NCBI GenBank assembly: GCA_934615635.1
Contig: CAKTTT010000085.1
Coordinates: 1 to 9,639 of the forward strand
Reading direction: 5' to 3'
Source: an uncultured Eubacteriales bacterium
GTDB lineage: Bacteria > Bacillota > Clostridia > Oscillospirales > Acutalibacteraceae
Length of the DNA stretch: 9,639 bases
Of this stretch, positions 1-6,365 are shown in pieces. Both the position numbers and the translations under genes were made by a program. Positions within the stretch are counted from its first letter, which is position 1. Each line of letters begins with the position of its first letter. The notes beneath the pieces are model-generated. The model worked only from the letters and a program-made list of their open reading frames with translations. It did not search any database and was not told the DNA's origin.

Positions 1-2
1 CC

Positions 3-539
3 GATATTCTTACCGTCCGCAAGGCGGCGGAGGATGAGGAGAAGATCTGGGAGGCGGTTCGCCGGGTGGCCGACATGGCGCTGGAACGCTTCCTGCAGAT
101 GCGGGAGCGGGAGGGCGCCCGGATGCGGGAGGATGTGCTCAACCGCCGTCGGACGATCCTGGAAGCCGTCGCTGTGGTGGAGGAACGCTCCCCCCAAACG
201 GTGAAGGAGCATATGGATAAGGTGGAGGCCCGGATGCGGGAGCTGCTGGACACCGCCACGGTGGATGAACAGCGGCTGCTGACCGAGGCGGCGCTCTTCG
301 CAGATAAAATCGCGGTGGCGGAGGAAACGGTGCGGCTGCGCAGCCATCTGGATCAACTGGAGCATATGCTGGACAGCGGCGAGCCGGTGGGGCGGAAGCT
401 GGATTTTCTGGTGCAGGAGATCAACCGGGAGGCGAACACCATCGGTTCCAAGTCCCAGGATGTCCAGTTGGCCAGGGTTGTGGTGGATATCAAGGCGGAA
501 ATTGAGAAAATCCGGGAACAGATCCAGAATATTGAATAG
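3..539 (+). CDS. yicC: YicC/YloC-family endoribonuclease, C-terminal part (5' end outside window)
   Basis: The first 178 visible codons are in one open frame that runs off the left edge and ends at TAG 537-539, so the true start lies upstream. The fragment is a highly charged, mostly helical protein with the hallmarks of the YicC family C-terminal region (DUF1732): VDEQRL, then LADK-like FADK, LRSHLDQL, and the strongly conserved GRKLDFLVQEINREANT at fragment residues 130-146, ending in KAEIEKIREQIQNIE. Known for the family: YicC of E. coli and YloC of B. subtilis are endoribonucleases involved in RNA turnover, usually just under 300 residues, so roughly the last 60 percent is seen here. It sits directly upstream of remA, its usual neighbour in Firmicutes. 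A start at GTG 66 would cut into the conserved segment and is not credible. The family assignment is secure; the in vivo RNA targets cannot be inferred. Confidence 0.93.
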   Translation, partial: DILTVRKAAEDEEKIWEAVRRVADMALERFLQMREREGARMREDVLNRRRTILEAVAVVEERSPQTVKEHMDKVEARMRELLDTATVDEQRLLTEAALFADKIAVAEETVRLRSHLDQLEHMLDSGEPVGRKLDFLVQEINREANTIGSKSQDVQLARVVVDIKAEIEKIREQIQNIE

Positions 540-578
540 GATTTTGTCTATAAACCAAGAATGAAATCAGAATGGAAC

Positions 579-586
579 AGGAAGGA
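579..586 (+). promoter_or_regulatory. Ribosome binding site that sets the remA start
   Basis: The purine run AGGAAGGA lies 10 nt before ATG 597. The in-frame ATG at 561 has no comparable site upstream and would add 12 residues not expected in RemA, so this site argues for the 597 start. Confidence 0.7.
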
Positions 587-596
587 CGGTTCCCGT

Positions 597-863
597 ATGA
601 AACTGATTAACATCGGCTTTGGAAACATGGTTTCGGCCAGCCGCCTGGTGGCGATTGTCAGCCCGGAATCCGCGCCCATCAAACGGATTATCCAGGACGC
701 CAAGGACCGGGGCACCCTCATCGACGCCACCTATGGCCGCCGTACCCGCGCGGTGCTGGTGACGGACAGCGACCATGTCATCCTGTCCGCCGTTCAGCCG
801 GAAACGGTGGCGAACCGGCTGAACGACCGCGAGGACGAGGAGGATTTGGAGGAAGATGAATAG
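597..863 (+). CDS. remA: RemA/DUF370 DNA-binding regulator of extracellular matrix genes
   Basis: This 88-residue protein begins MKLINIGFGNMVSASRLVAI and carries the conserved blocks SPESAPIKRIIQDAKDRG (residues 22-39), LIDATYGRRTRAV (41-53) and DSDHVILSAVQPETVANRL (57-75), which identify the DUF370/RemA family. In B. subtilis RemA is an oligomeric DNA-binding activator of biofilm matrix and osmoprotection genes, with essential arginines; the equivalents here are probably Arg16 and the Arg48/Arg49 pair. The ATG at 597 is preferred over ATG 561 because of its ribosome binding site and because family members start MKLINIGFGN. The C-terminus is an acidic tail (residues 78-88, almost all Asp/Glu) whose GAG/GGA codons also form the gmk ribosome binding site; the gene overlaps gmk by 8 nt. 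Family identity is very secure. In a non-Bacillus host its targets are unknown, so biofilm control is an inference. Confidence 0.95.
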   Translation: MKLINIGFGNMVSASRLVAIVSPESAPIKRIIQDAKDRGTLIDATYGRRTRAVLVTDSDHVILSAVQPETVANRLNDREDEEDLEEDE

Positions 864-1476
864 GCGGGGAATGCTGATCGTCTTGTCCGGCCCCTCGGGT
901 TCCGGAAAGGGAACGATCATCAAAAGCTTACTGCAGCAGCGGGAGGATACCGTGTTGTCCATATCCGTCACCACCCGGGCTCCCCGCCCGGGGGAGGAGG
1001 ACGGCGTTCATTACTTTTTCCGCACCCGGGAGGATTTCGAGGAGCTGATCCGCCGCAATGCCCTGCTGGAATTCGCGGAATATAATGGGAATTATTACGG
1101 CACGCCGGAGGAGGCTATCACCGGCTGGCTCAATCAGGGAAAGAACGTGCTGCTGGAAATTGAGGTGCAGGGCGCCGAAAAGGTGATGGATTTCCGTTCC
1201 GATCTGGTCTCCATCTTCATCACCATCCCCTCCATGGCCGAGCTGGAACGCCGGCTGCGGGATCGGGGAACGGAGACGGAGGATAAGATCCGCGGCCGCA
1301 TGGAGGTCGCCAGGCGGGAGCTGACCCGGGCTTTCCGGTATGATTATGTGGTGCTGAACGACGAGGTGGAGCTGGCCGTCAAGCGGATCAACACCATCAT
1401 CGACGCGGAGCAGATGCGGTATGCGCGGATGGAAAACTATGTTTTGGAGGTTTTGGAAGATGTTGAGACCCACTGA
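856..1476 (+). CDS. gmk: Guanylate kinase
   Basis: A 206-residue cytosolic enzyme that phosphorylates GMP to GDP with ATP, an essential step in making GTP and dGTP and in recycling GMP. The P-loop GPSGSGKGT is at residues 12-20. The GMP-binding segment SVTTRAPRPGEEDGVHYFF is at residues 37-55, with Arg41, Arg44 and Tyr53 in the expected places, followed by the EFAEYNGNYYGTP block of the GMP-binding lid and the later LLEIEVQGAEKV strand. Length matches the family (just over 200). ATG 856 gives MNRRGMLIVLSGPSG, close to the usual N-terminus; GGAGG at 848-852 lies only 3 nt upstream, which is tight, but ATG 871 would remove part of the first strand and has no better site. The start lies inside the end of remA (8-nt overlap), so translation is probably coupled. 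In many Firmicutes Gmk is a target of (p)ppGpp; that is family knowledge, not visible here. Confidence 0.98.
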   Translation: MNRRGMLIVLSGPSGSGKGTIIKSLLQQREDTVLSISVTTRAPRPGEEDGVHYFFRTREDFEELIRRNALLEFAEYNGNYYGTPEEAITGWLNQGKNVLLEIEVQGAEKVMDFRSDLVSIFITIPSMAELERRLRDRGTETEDKIRGRMEVARRELTRAFRYDYVVLNDEVELAVKRINTIIDAEQMRYARMENYVLEVLEDVETH

Positions 1477-1669
1477 TATTGAAAAGCTGAAGGGCAAAAA
1501 CAGCCGATATGCCGTGGTGGTGGGCGTTGCCAAGCGCGCCCGGGAAATCGCTGAGGAGGCGGAAAAGGGCGGTGCGATCCTGACGGAAAAACCGGTGAGC
1601 CTGGCGATTGCGGATATTCGGGACGGCGATTACCGGCTGATGGCCCATGACGATAAGACGGACGGCTGA
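1460..1669 (+). CDS. rpoZ: DNA-directed RNA polymerase omega subunit
   Basis: This 69-residue protein starts MLRPTDIEKLKGKNSRYAVV and contains the omega signature: a (V)AKRAREIAEEAE helix at residues 26-37 and the KPVSLAIADIRDGDYRL block near the C-terminus. Omega binds and stabilises the beta-prime subunit during RNA polymerase assembly. Its length fits the Firmicutes type, shorter than the E. coli protein. The start at ATG 1460 is chosen because GGAGG at 1446-1450 lies 9 nt upstream and because the product then has the expected N-terminus; the open frame upstream of it is an accident of the gmk coding sequence. The gene overlaps the end of gmk by 17 nt, and gmk-rpoZ adjacency is conserved widely in bacteria. 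Confidence 0.95.
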   Translation: MLRPTDIEKLKGKNSRYAVVVGVAKRAREIAEEAEKGGAILTEKPVSLAIADIRDGDYRLMAHDDKTDG

Positions 1670-1704
1670 GTCCGGGGCCGCCGGCAGGGCAGAGGAGTGA
1701 GGAG

Positions 1705-4164
1705 ATGCCGCCCAGAGTGGTCAAAATCGCCGTGGAACAGGCGGCGTATCACTTTGATAAGCTGTACAGCTATATCGTCCCGGATTCCCTGGGAGAGGTG
1801 AAACGGGGTTGCCGCGTGCTGGTTCCCTTCGGCGGCGGCAACCGCAAACGGCAGGGCGTTGTGGTGGAGTTGGGCGGAGAGGCCGAGGTGGCCAAACTCA
1901 AACCGGTTTTTTCCGTCCTGGACGCCAGCCCTCTGCTGGATGATGAAATGATGGATCTTGCCCTGTGGATCAAGGAGCGCACCTTCTGCACGATATTCGA
2001 CGTGGTGCGCGCCATGCTGCCCACGGGGTTTTCCATGAGAGTCCGGCCCGTCTACCGGGCGGCGTCGGATGCAGCGGAGCAGGCGGCGGAACTGCCGCTG
2101 GAGGAGGGACTGATGCTCCAGTTCATCGCCTCCCACCGCAACGGGATCGACCGGGAAAAGCTGCTCGCCGCCTTGGGATACGACGACGGCTGCCGTCTGC
2201 CGGAGAATCTGGTGGAAAAGGGGCTTGTCCGGCGGACGGACGACGCCTATCGGCTGACGGGCGACGCCACGGTGCGGATGGTGCGTCTGGGCTTTGACGA
2301 GGAGGCGCTGGAGGACAAGCTTCACGACTTCAAATGCACCGATAAGCAGAAGGCGGTTCTACGGCTTTTGGCGGAGGTGGGCTGCGCTTCGGTGAAAGAA
2401 GCGTGCTATTTTGCCTCCGTCACCCCGGCGGTGGTGACGACGCTGGTGCGCAAGGGGTTGCTGGAATATTATGACGAAGAGGTGCTGCGTTCGCCCCACA
2501 GGCAGGCGCCGGCCTGCCCGGAGCTGGTATCCTCCCTTTTAAACGGCGAACAGCAGCAGGCTTTTGACAGCCTGCTGAAAACATATAAGAGCGGAAAAGC
2601 CGCTTGCTCCCTGCTGTATGGCGTGACCGGCAGCGGGAAAACCCAGGTGTATATGAATCTGATCAATCAGGTGGTGGCGGATGGGAAGCAGGTGCTGGTC
2701 ATGGTGCCGGAGATTTCCCTGACTCCCCAAATGATGTCGCTCTTCCTCAATCAATACGGCAGCCGGGTGGCGGTGCTTCACAGCGCCCTTTCCATGGGGG
2801 AGCGGATGGACGAGTGGAAGCGGATCAAACGGGGGGACGCCCAGATCGTGGTGGGCACCCGCTCCGCTGTTTTCGCGCCTTGTTCCCGGCTGGGGCTGAT
2901 CGTCATGGACGAGGAGCAGGAACACACCTATAAATCCGAGTCCTCGCCCCGGTATCACGCTCGGGAGGTGGCAAAGTTCCGCTGCGCCCGCCATGGCGCC
3001 CTGCTGCTGCTCACCTCCGCCACGCCGTCGGTGGAAAGCTACCATGCGGCGATGGCGGGCCGCTACGGCCTGTGCCGCCTGACATCCCGATACGGCGATG
3101 CCCAGCTCCCGGAGGTGGAGGTGGTGGACATGCGGGCGGAAAGCGCCGAGGAAGGCATTCTCAGCGGGCGGCTGCAGGCGGAAATGACGGCCTGCCTCGA
3201 GGAAGGCCGCCAGGTGATCCTGCTGCTGAACCGCCGGGGCTACAACACCTTTGTTTCCTGCCGCTCCTGCGGCCATGTGGTCACCTGTCCCTCCTGCAGC
3301 ATCTCCATGACCTATCATCACGCCAATCGGCGGCTGGTCTGCCATTACTGCGGCCATATGCAGGAGGCGGTGCGTGTCTGTCCCGAGTGCGGATCGGAGA
3401 AGATTCGGTATGCCGGCCTGGGTACCCAGCGGGTGGAGCAGAAGATTGCGGAGCTGTTTCCGGGGGAAAAGATCCTGCGGATGGATACGGATACTACCAT
3501 GTCCCGCTTCGCCTACGAAAAGAAGTTTAACCAGTTCGCCGCCGGCCAATACTCCATTATGATCGGCACCCAGATGGTGGCCAAGGGGTTGGATTTTCCC
3601 AACGTCGGCCTGGTGGGGGTTTTATCCGCCGATCAGGCGCTGTACGGCGACGATTATCGCTGTTTTGAAACCACCTTTTCGCTGCTGACCCAGGTCATCG
3701 GCCGGGCCGGCAGACGGGATGTGGCCGGCCGGGCGATTATCCAAACCTACACCCCGGAAAATTATGTCATCGATCTGGCCTCCCGGCAGGATTACGACGG
3801 CTTTTACGCTATGGAGATCGCCGCGCGCAAGATGATGAAATATCCGCCTTACGCCGACCTTTGCCTGTTCGGCTTTGTGGGGCAGTCGGAGGAGGAGGTG
3901 CGGGAGGCCGCCCTGCGCTTCCTGCGGCTGCTGCGGGAGACCGCCACGGCGGAATATCCCGACGTGCCGCTGATCGCGCTGGATCCGACGCCGGCGACGG
4001 TGGCCAAGGTGGCGGGGAAATACCGCTACAAGGTACTGGTGAAAACCGTGGCTTCCGCCCGCTGCCGCCGGATGATCGGCGGGCTGCTGACCATTTTCGG
4101 ACAGCGGAAGGAAAACGGCAGGGTCACGGTTTTCGCGGATATGAACCCCGCCGGTATGCTTTGA
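1705..4164 (+). CDS. priA: Primosomal protein N' (PriA), replication restart helicase
   Basis: An 819-residue superfamily 2 DNA helicase that recognises stalled or repaired forks and reloads the replicative helicase. The N-terminal 3'-end DNA-binding domain covers about the first 105 residues (VEQAAYHFDKLYSYIVPD, RVLVPFGGGNRKRQGVV). Helicase motifs follow: Walker A GVTGSGKT at 306-313, Walker B written DEEQ at 402-405 followed by HTYKSE, motif III LLTSATPSVES, motif V GTQMVAKGLDFPNVGLVGVLSADQ-type block, and motif VI QVIGRAGRRDVAGRA. Between them are four CxxC pairs at Cys519/522, 528/531, 546/549 and 559/562, the PriA zinc-binding insertion. Length resembles B. subtilis PriA (about 805). AGGAG at 1693-1697 sits 7 nt before ATG 1705. 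PriA usually has DEEH, so the Gln at 405 is a variant worth noting. In B. subtilis coaBC precedes priA; here rpoZ does, 35 bp away. Confidence 0.98.
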   Translation: MPPRVVKIAVEQAAYHFDKLYSYIVPDSLGEVKRGCRVLVPFGGGNRKRQGVVVELGGEAEVAKLKPVFSVLDASPLLDDEMMDLALWIKERTFCTIFDVVRAMLPTGFSMRVRPVYRAASDAAEQAAELPLEEGLMLQFIASHRNGIDREKLLAALGYDDGCRLPENLVEKGLVRRTDDAYRLTGDATVRMVRLGFDEEALEDKLHDFKCTDKQKAVLRLLAEVGCASVKEACYFASVTPAVVTTLVRKGLLEYYDEEVLRSPHRQAPACPELVSSLLNGEQQQAFDSLLKTYKSGKAACSLLYGVTGSGKTQVYMNLINQVVADGKQVLVMVPEISLTPQMMSLFLNQYGSRVAVLHSALSMGERMDEWKRIKRGDAQIVVGTRSAVFAPCSRLGLIVMDEEQEHTYKSESSPRYHAREVAKFRCARHGALLLLTSATPSVESYHAAMAGRYGLCRLTSRYGDAQLPEVEVVDMRAESAEEGILSGRLQAEMTACLEEGRQVILLLNRRGYNTFVSCRSCGHVVTCPSCSISMTYHHANRRLVCHYCGHMQEAVRVCPECGSEKIRYAGLGTQRVEQKIAELFPGEKILRMDTDTTMSRFAYEKKFNQFAAGQYSIMIGTQMVAKGLDFPNVGLVGVLSADQALYGDDYRCFETTFSLLTQVIGRAGRRDVAGRAIIQTYTPENYVIDLASRQDYDGFYAMEIAARKMMKYPPYADLCLFGFVGQSEEEVREAALRFLRLLRETATAEYPDVPLIALDPTPATVAKVAGKYRYKVLVKTVASARCRRMIGGLLTIFGQRKENGRVTVFADMNPAGML

Positions 4165-4206
4165 ATAGAATTTGGTATCAATACTGTAATGAAATATTCA
4201 TATACT
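4161..4206 (+). promoter_or_regulatory. Candidate sigma-A-type promoter region for def-fmt
   Basis: The gap after priA is strikingly AT-rich against its surroundings. It contains TATACT at 4201-4206, a near-consensus -10, with TCAATA at 4178-4183 as a weak -35 at 17-bp spacing. A second possible pair is TTGAAT at 4161-4166 and TGTAAT at 4185-4190 with 18-bp spacing. Transcription from the first would begin near 4213, giving a leader of about 30 nt before def. It is a prediction from base pattern only. Confidence 0.4.
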
Positions 4207-4209
4207 TTT

Positions 4210-4220
4210 CCGATAATCGG
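4210..4220. repeat. Short perfect dyad CCGATAATCGG at the predicted def transcription start
   Basis: CCGAT and ATCGG are perfect inverted halves around a single A. The element lies 3 nt past the candidate -10, where an operator would overlap the transcription start. At 11 bp with only 5-bp arms it could easily be chance. Confidence 0.25.
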
Positions 4221-4243
4221 AACGGATTGGAGGTACAATACAA

Positions 4244-4699
4244 ATGGCCATACGCAATATTATCACCCAGGAGGATCCGGCCCTGCACAAGGTGTGCCGG
4301 CCGGTGACGGATTTTGACGAACGGCTGTGGCAGTTGTTGGACGACATGGCCGAAACCCTGCACAAGGCCGACGGCGTCGGTCTTGCGGCGCCGCAGGTGG
4401 GGGTGCTGCGCCGTCTGTTCATCATGGATATGGGGGAAGGCGTCGTGGAAGCGATCAACCCCGAGATCGTGGAGCGCAAGGGGAAGCAGGAGGATGTGGA
4501 GGGCTGTCTCTCCTGTCCCGGGGAATACGGCATCACCCGCCGTCCCAAGAAGGTCAAGCTTAAGGCGCAGGACCGTTACGGTAAGTATTTTTTTATGTGG
4601 GGCGAGGATTTGACCGCCCGCTGCATCTGCCATGAAAGCGACCATCTGGACGGTATCCTGTTCAAGGAACATGTGATCCGGATGCTGGATCCCGAATAA
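4244..4699 (+). CDS. def: Peptide deformylase
   Basis: A 151-residue metallo-hydrolase that removes the formyl group from the N-terminal methionine of new proteins at the ribosome. All three family motifs are present: GVGLAAPQVG at residues 44-53 (Gln51), EGCLSCPG at 86-93 with the metal ligand Cys88, and CHESDHLDG at 129-137 with ligands His130 and His134 and catalytic Glu131. The residue before the last motif is Cys, where many homologues have Gln. Length is at the short end of the family, as in other clostridial enzymes. GGAGG at 4229-4233 lies 10 nt before ATG 4244. The gene is followed by fmt with only 16 bp between, pairing the enzyme that removes formyl groups with the one that adds them. 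A candidate promoter and dyad lie in the 79-bp gap upstream, so def-fmt may be partly independent of priA. Confidence 0.97.
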   Translation: MAIRNIITQEDPALHKVCRPVTDFDERLWQLLDDMAETLHKADGVGLAAPQVGVLRRLFIMDMGEGVVEAINPEIVERKGKQEDVEGCLSCPGEYGITRRPKKVKLKAQDRYGKYFFMWGEDLTARCICHESDHLDGILFKEHVIRMLDPE

Positions 4700-4715
4700 A
4701 GGAGGCGGTCGCTCC

Positions 4716-5642
4716 ATGAAAATCCTATTTATGGGCACCCCGGATTTTGCCGTTCCCAGCCTGGAACGGCTGTTGCGGGACGGACATGAGGTGGCCCTGG
4801 TGGTCACCCAGGCGGATAAGCCCAAGGGCCGCGGGCATAAGCTGGCCCCGCCGCCCGTCAAGGAGTGCGCCCTTTCCCATGGGCTGCCGGTGCTGCAGCC
4901 CCCGATCCTGAAAACGGATGAGGTATACGAGGCACTCAGGGCCGTCCAGCCGGATTGCATTGTGGTGGCTGCCTACGGTAAGATCCTTTCCCAGCGGATC
5001 CTGGATATTCCGCCGCTGGGCTGCATCAACGTCCACGCATCCCTTCTGCCGAAATATCGGGGGGCGGCGCCCATCCAATGGGCGGTGCTCAACGGGGAAA
5101 AGGAGGCGGGCGTCACCACCATGCGGATGAACGCGGGGCTGGACACGGGGGATATGCTGCTGAAATCCAGCCGCCCGGTGCCGGATACCATGACGGGAGG
5201 CGAGCTGCAGGCGCTCCTGGCCGTGGACGGGGCGGCGCTTTTATCGGAGACCCTGCGGCGGCTGGAGGCGGGGGAGCTTGTTCCGCAGCCTCAGGACGAT
5301 ACTCTCTCCAGCTACGCCCCGATGCTCCAGAAGAGTCAATCTCCGCTGGATTGGAGCCGGCCCGCCTCAGAATTGCACAATCAGGTGCGGGGGCTGAATC
5401 CCTGGCCCTCCGCCAGTTGTTCCTATGAGGGAAAATGCCTGAAAATCCATGTCAGCCGGGTGGGGGAGGATGGCCGGGCCCTGCCTCCCGGAACGGTGGC
5501 GGCGTTGTCTCCCCTCACCGTCGTCTGCGGCGGCGGTACGAGCCTGGAGCTGCTGGAGGTCCAGTATGAGGGATCCCGCCGGATGGCGGCGGCGGATTTT
5601 CTGCGGGGCCATCCCATGAAGGTGGGAGAACGGCTGCAATAA
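4716..5642 (+). CDS. fmt: Methionyl-tRNA formyltransferase
   Basis: A 308-residue enzyme that transfers the formyl group from 10-formyltetrahydrofolate to Met-tRNA(fMet), preparing initiator tRNA. The N-terminal catalytic domain opens MKILFMGTPDFAVPSLERL and includes QADKPKGRGHKL (residues 32-43, the tRNA-contacting loop) and the formyltransferase active site Asn105-Val-His107 followed by SLLPKYRGAAPIQWA (109-123) and Asp143 in GLDTGDM. The C-terminal OB-like domain begins near residue 205 with the LDWSRPASELHNQVRGLNPWP block. Length is close to the E. coli and B. subtilis enzymes (about 315). The start is secured by AAAGGAGG at 4698-4705, which overlaps the def stop codon and lies 10 nt before ATG 4716. 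def-fmt adjacency is conserved across bacteria. Confidence 0.98.
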   Translation: MKILFMGTPDFAVPSLERLLRDGHEVALVVTQADKPKGRGHKLAPPPVKECALSHGLPVLQPPILKTDEVYEALRAVQPDCIVVAAYGKILSQRILDIPPLGCINVHASLLPKYRGAAPIQWAVLNGEKEAGVTTMRMNAGLDTGDMLLKSSRPVPDTMTGGELQALLAVDGAALLSETLRRLEAGELVPQPQDDTLSSYAPMLQKSQSPLDWSRPASELHNQVRGLNPWPSASCSYEGKCLKIHVSRVGEDGRALPPGTVAALSPLTVVCGGGTSLELLEVQYEGSRRMAAADFLRGHPMKVGERLQ

Positions 5643-5657
5643 TCATCATGCGCAAAC

Positions 5658-5663
5658 GAAAGG
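5658..5663 (+). promoter_or_regulatory. Ribosome binding site that sets the metallopeptidase start
   Basis: GAAAGG lies 9 nt before ATG 5673. The alternative in-frame TTG at 5664 would directly abut this site with no spacing, so ATG 5673 is preferred. Confidence 0.6.
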
Positions 5664-5672
5664 TTGAACGCT

Positions 5673-6365
5673 ATGCCTCTTTTCTTTGTGGATAAGTGGT
5701 ATCTGATCCTGGTGGTGCCCGCCCTTCTGGTTACGCTGTGGGCGCAGATCAAGGTGCAGACCACCTTTAAAAAGTACAATCAGATCGGCACTAGGGGCGG
5801 TTTGTCCGGCGCGGAGGCCTCCGCCGCCATTCAGCGACAGAACGGTATCCACGTACCGCTGGAGATGGTGAAGGGAAGCCTGTCGGATCATTATGATCCC
5901 CGTGCCAACGTCATACGCTTGTCGGAAACGGTTTACGGCGTGCGTTCCATCGCCGCCGTGGGGGTAGCGGCGCATGAAACGGGGCACGCCATGCAGTATG
6001 CCCAGGGCTACGCGCCCATCCAGATCCGCAACGCCATTGTGCCGGTAACCCGCATAGCCTCGGGCGTATCTATCTATATGGTGCTGTTCGGCCTGCTGTT
6101 CTGGGAGCCGCTGGCGATGCTGGGGGTGGCCTTCTTCGGCTTCTCCGTGGTCTTCCAACTGCTGACCCTGCCGGTGGAATTCAACGCCAGCTCCCGGGCC
6201 ATGAAGGCCCTGCGGGAAAGCGGAGTTCTGACAGAGGAGGAGCTGTCCGGCGCTCGCAAGGTGCTGACCGCCGCCGCCATGACCTATGTGGCCGCCCGTT
6301 TCCTGTCCCTGATGAGCTGTCTGCGCCTGCTGCTAATCGTCGGCGGCCGCCGGAGGAACGACTGA
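5673..6365 (+). CDS. yugP: YugP-type membrane zinc metallopeptidase
   Basis: A 230-residue integral membrane protein of the neutral zinc metallopeptidase family typified by B. subtilis YugP (Pfam Zn_peptidase_2). The zinc site HETGH is at residues 101-105 within VAAHETGHAMQYAQGYAPIQIRN, and Glu169 in the PVEFNASSRA block is the likely third ligand. Hydrophobic segments suggest four membrane spans: about residues 4-24, 121-141, 145-166, and a C-terminal span before the basic end GGRRRND. The mature active site would face the membrane-cytosol side, but orientation is not certain. No substrate is known for this family as far as I can say. The gene starts 30 bp after fmt and its TGA shares one base with the rsmB ATG, so it is an integral part of this operon. 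The symbol is by family resemblance; orthology to yugP itself is not shown. Confidence 0.88.
   Translation: MPLFFVDKWYLILVVPALLVTLWAQIKVQTTFKKYNQIGTRGGLSGAEASAAIQRQNGIHVPLEMVKGSLSDHYDPRANVIRLSETVYGVRSIAAVGVAAHETGHAMQYAQGYAPIQIRNAIVPVTRIASGVSIYMVLFGLLFWEPLAMLGVAFFGFSVVFQLLTLPVEFNASSRAMKALRESGVLTEEELSGARKVLTAAAMTYVAARFLSLMSCLRLLLIVGGRRRND

Noticed and set aside
549..554. TATAAA in the yicC-remA gap as a possible -10 for remA
   Set aside because: No acceptable -35 at 16-18 bp (the sequence there is AGAATA) and no TGn extension; the only TTGAAT nearby (532-537) is 11 bp away. Too weak to list as a promoter.
561..596. Longer RemA reading from ATG 561
   Set aside because: No ribosome binding site precedes it, and the extra 12 residues are not part of the family's conserved MKLINIGFGN start.
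5648..5695. 15-codon open frame (MRKRKVERYASFLCG) before and overlapping the metallopeptidase start, as a possible leader peptide
   Set aside because: It has no well-placed ribosome binding site, no attenuator hairpins follow, and such short frames are expected by chance.
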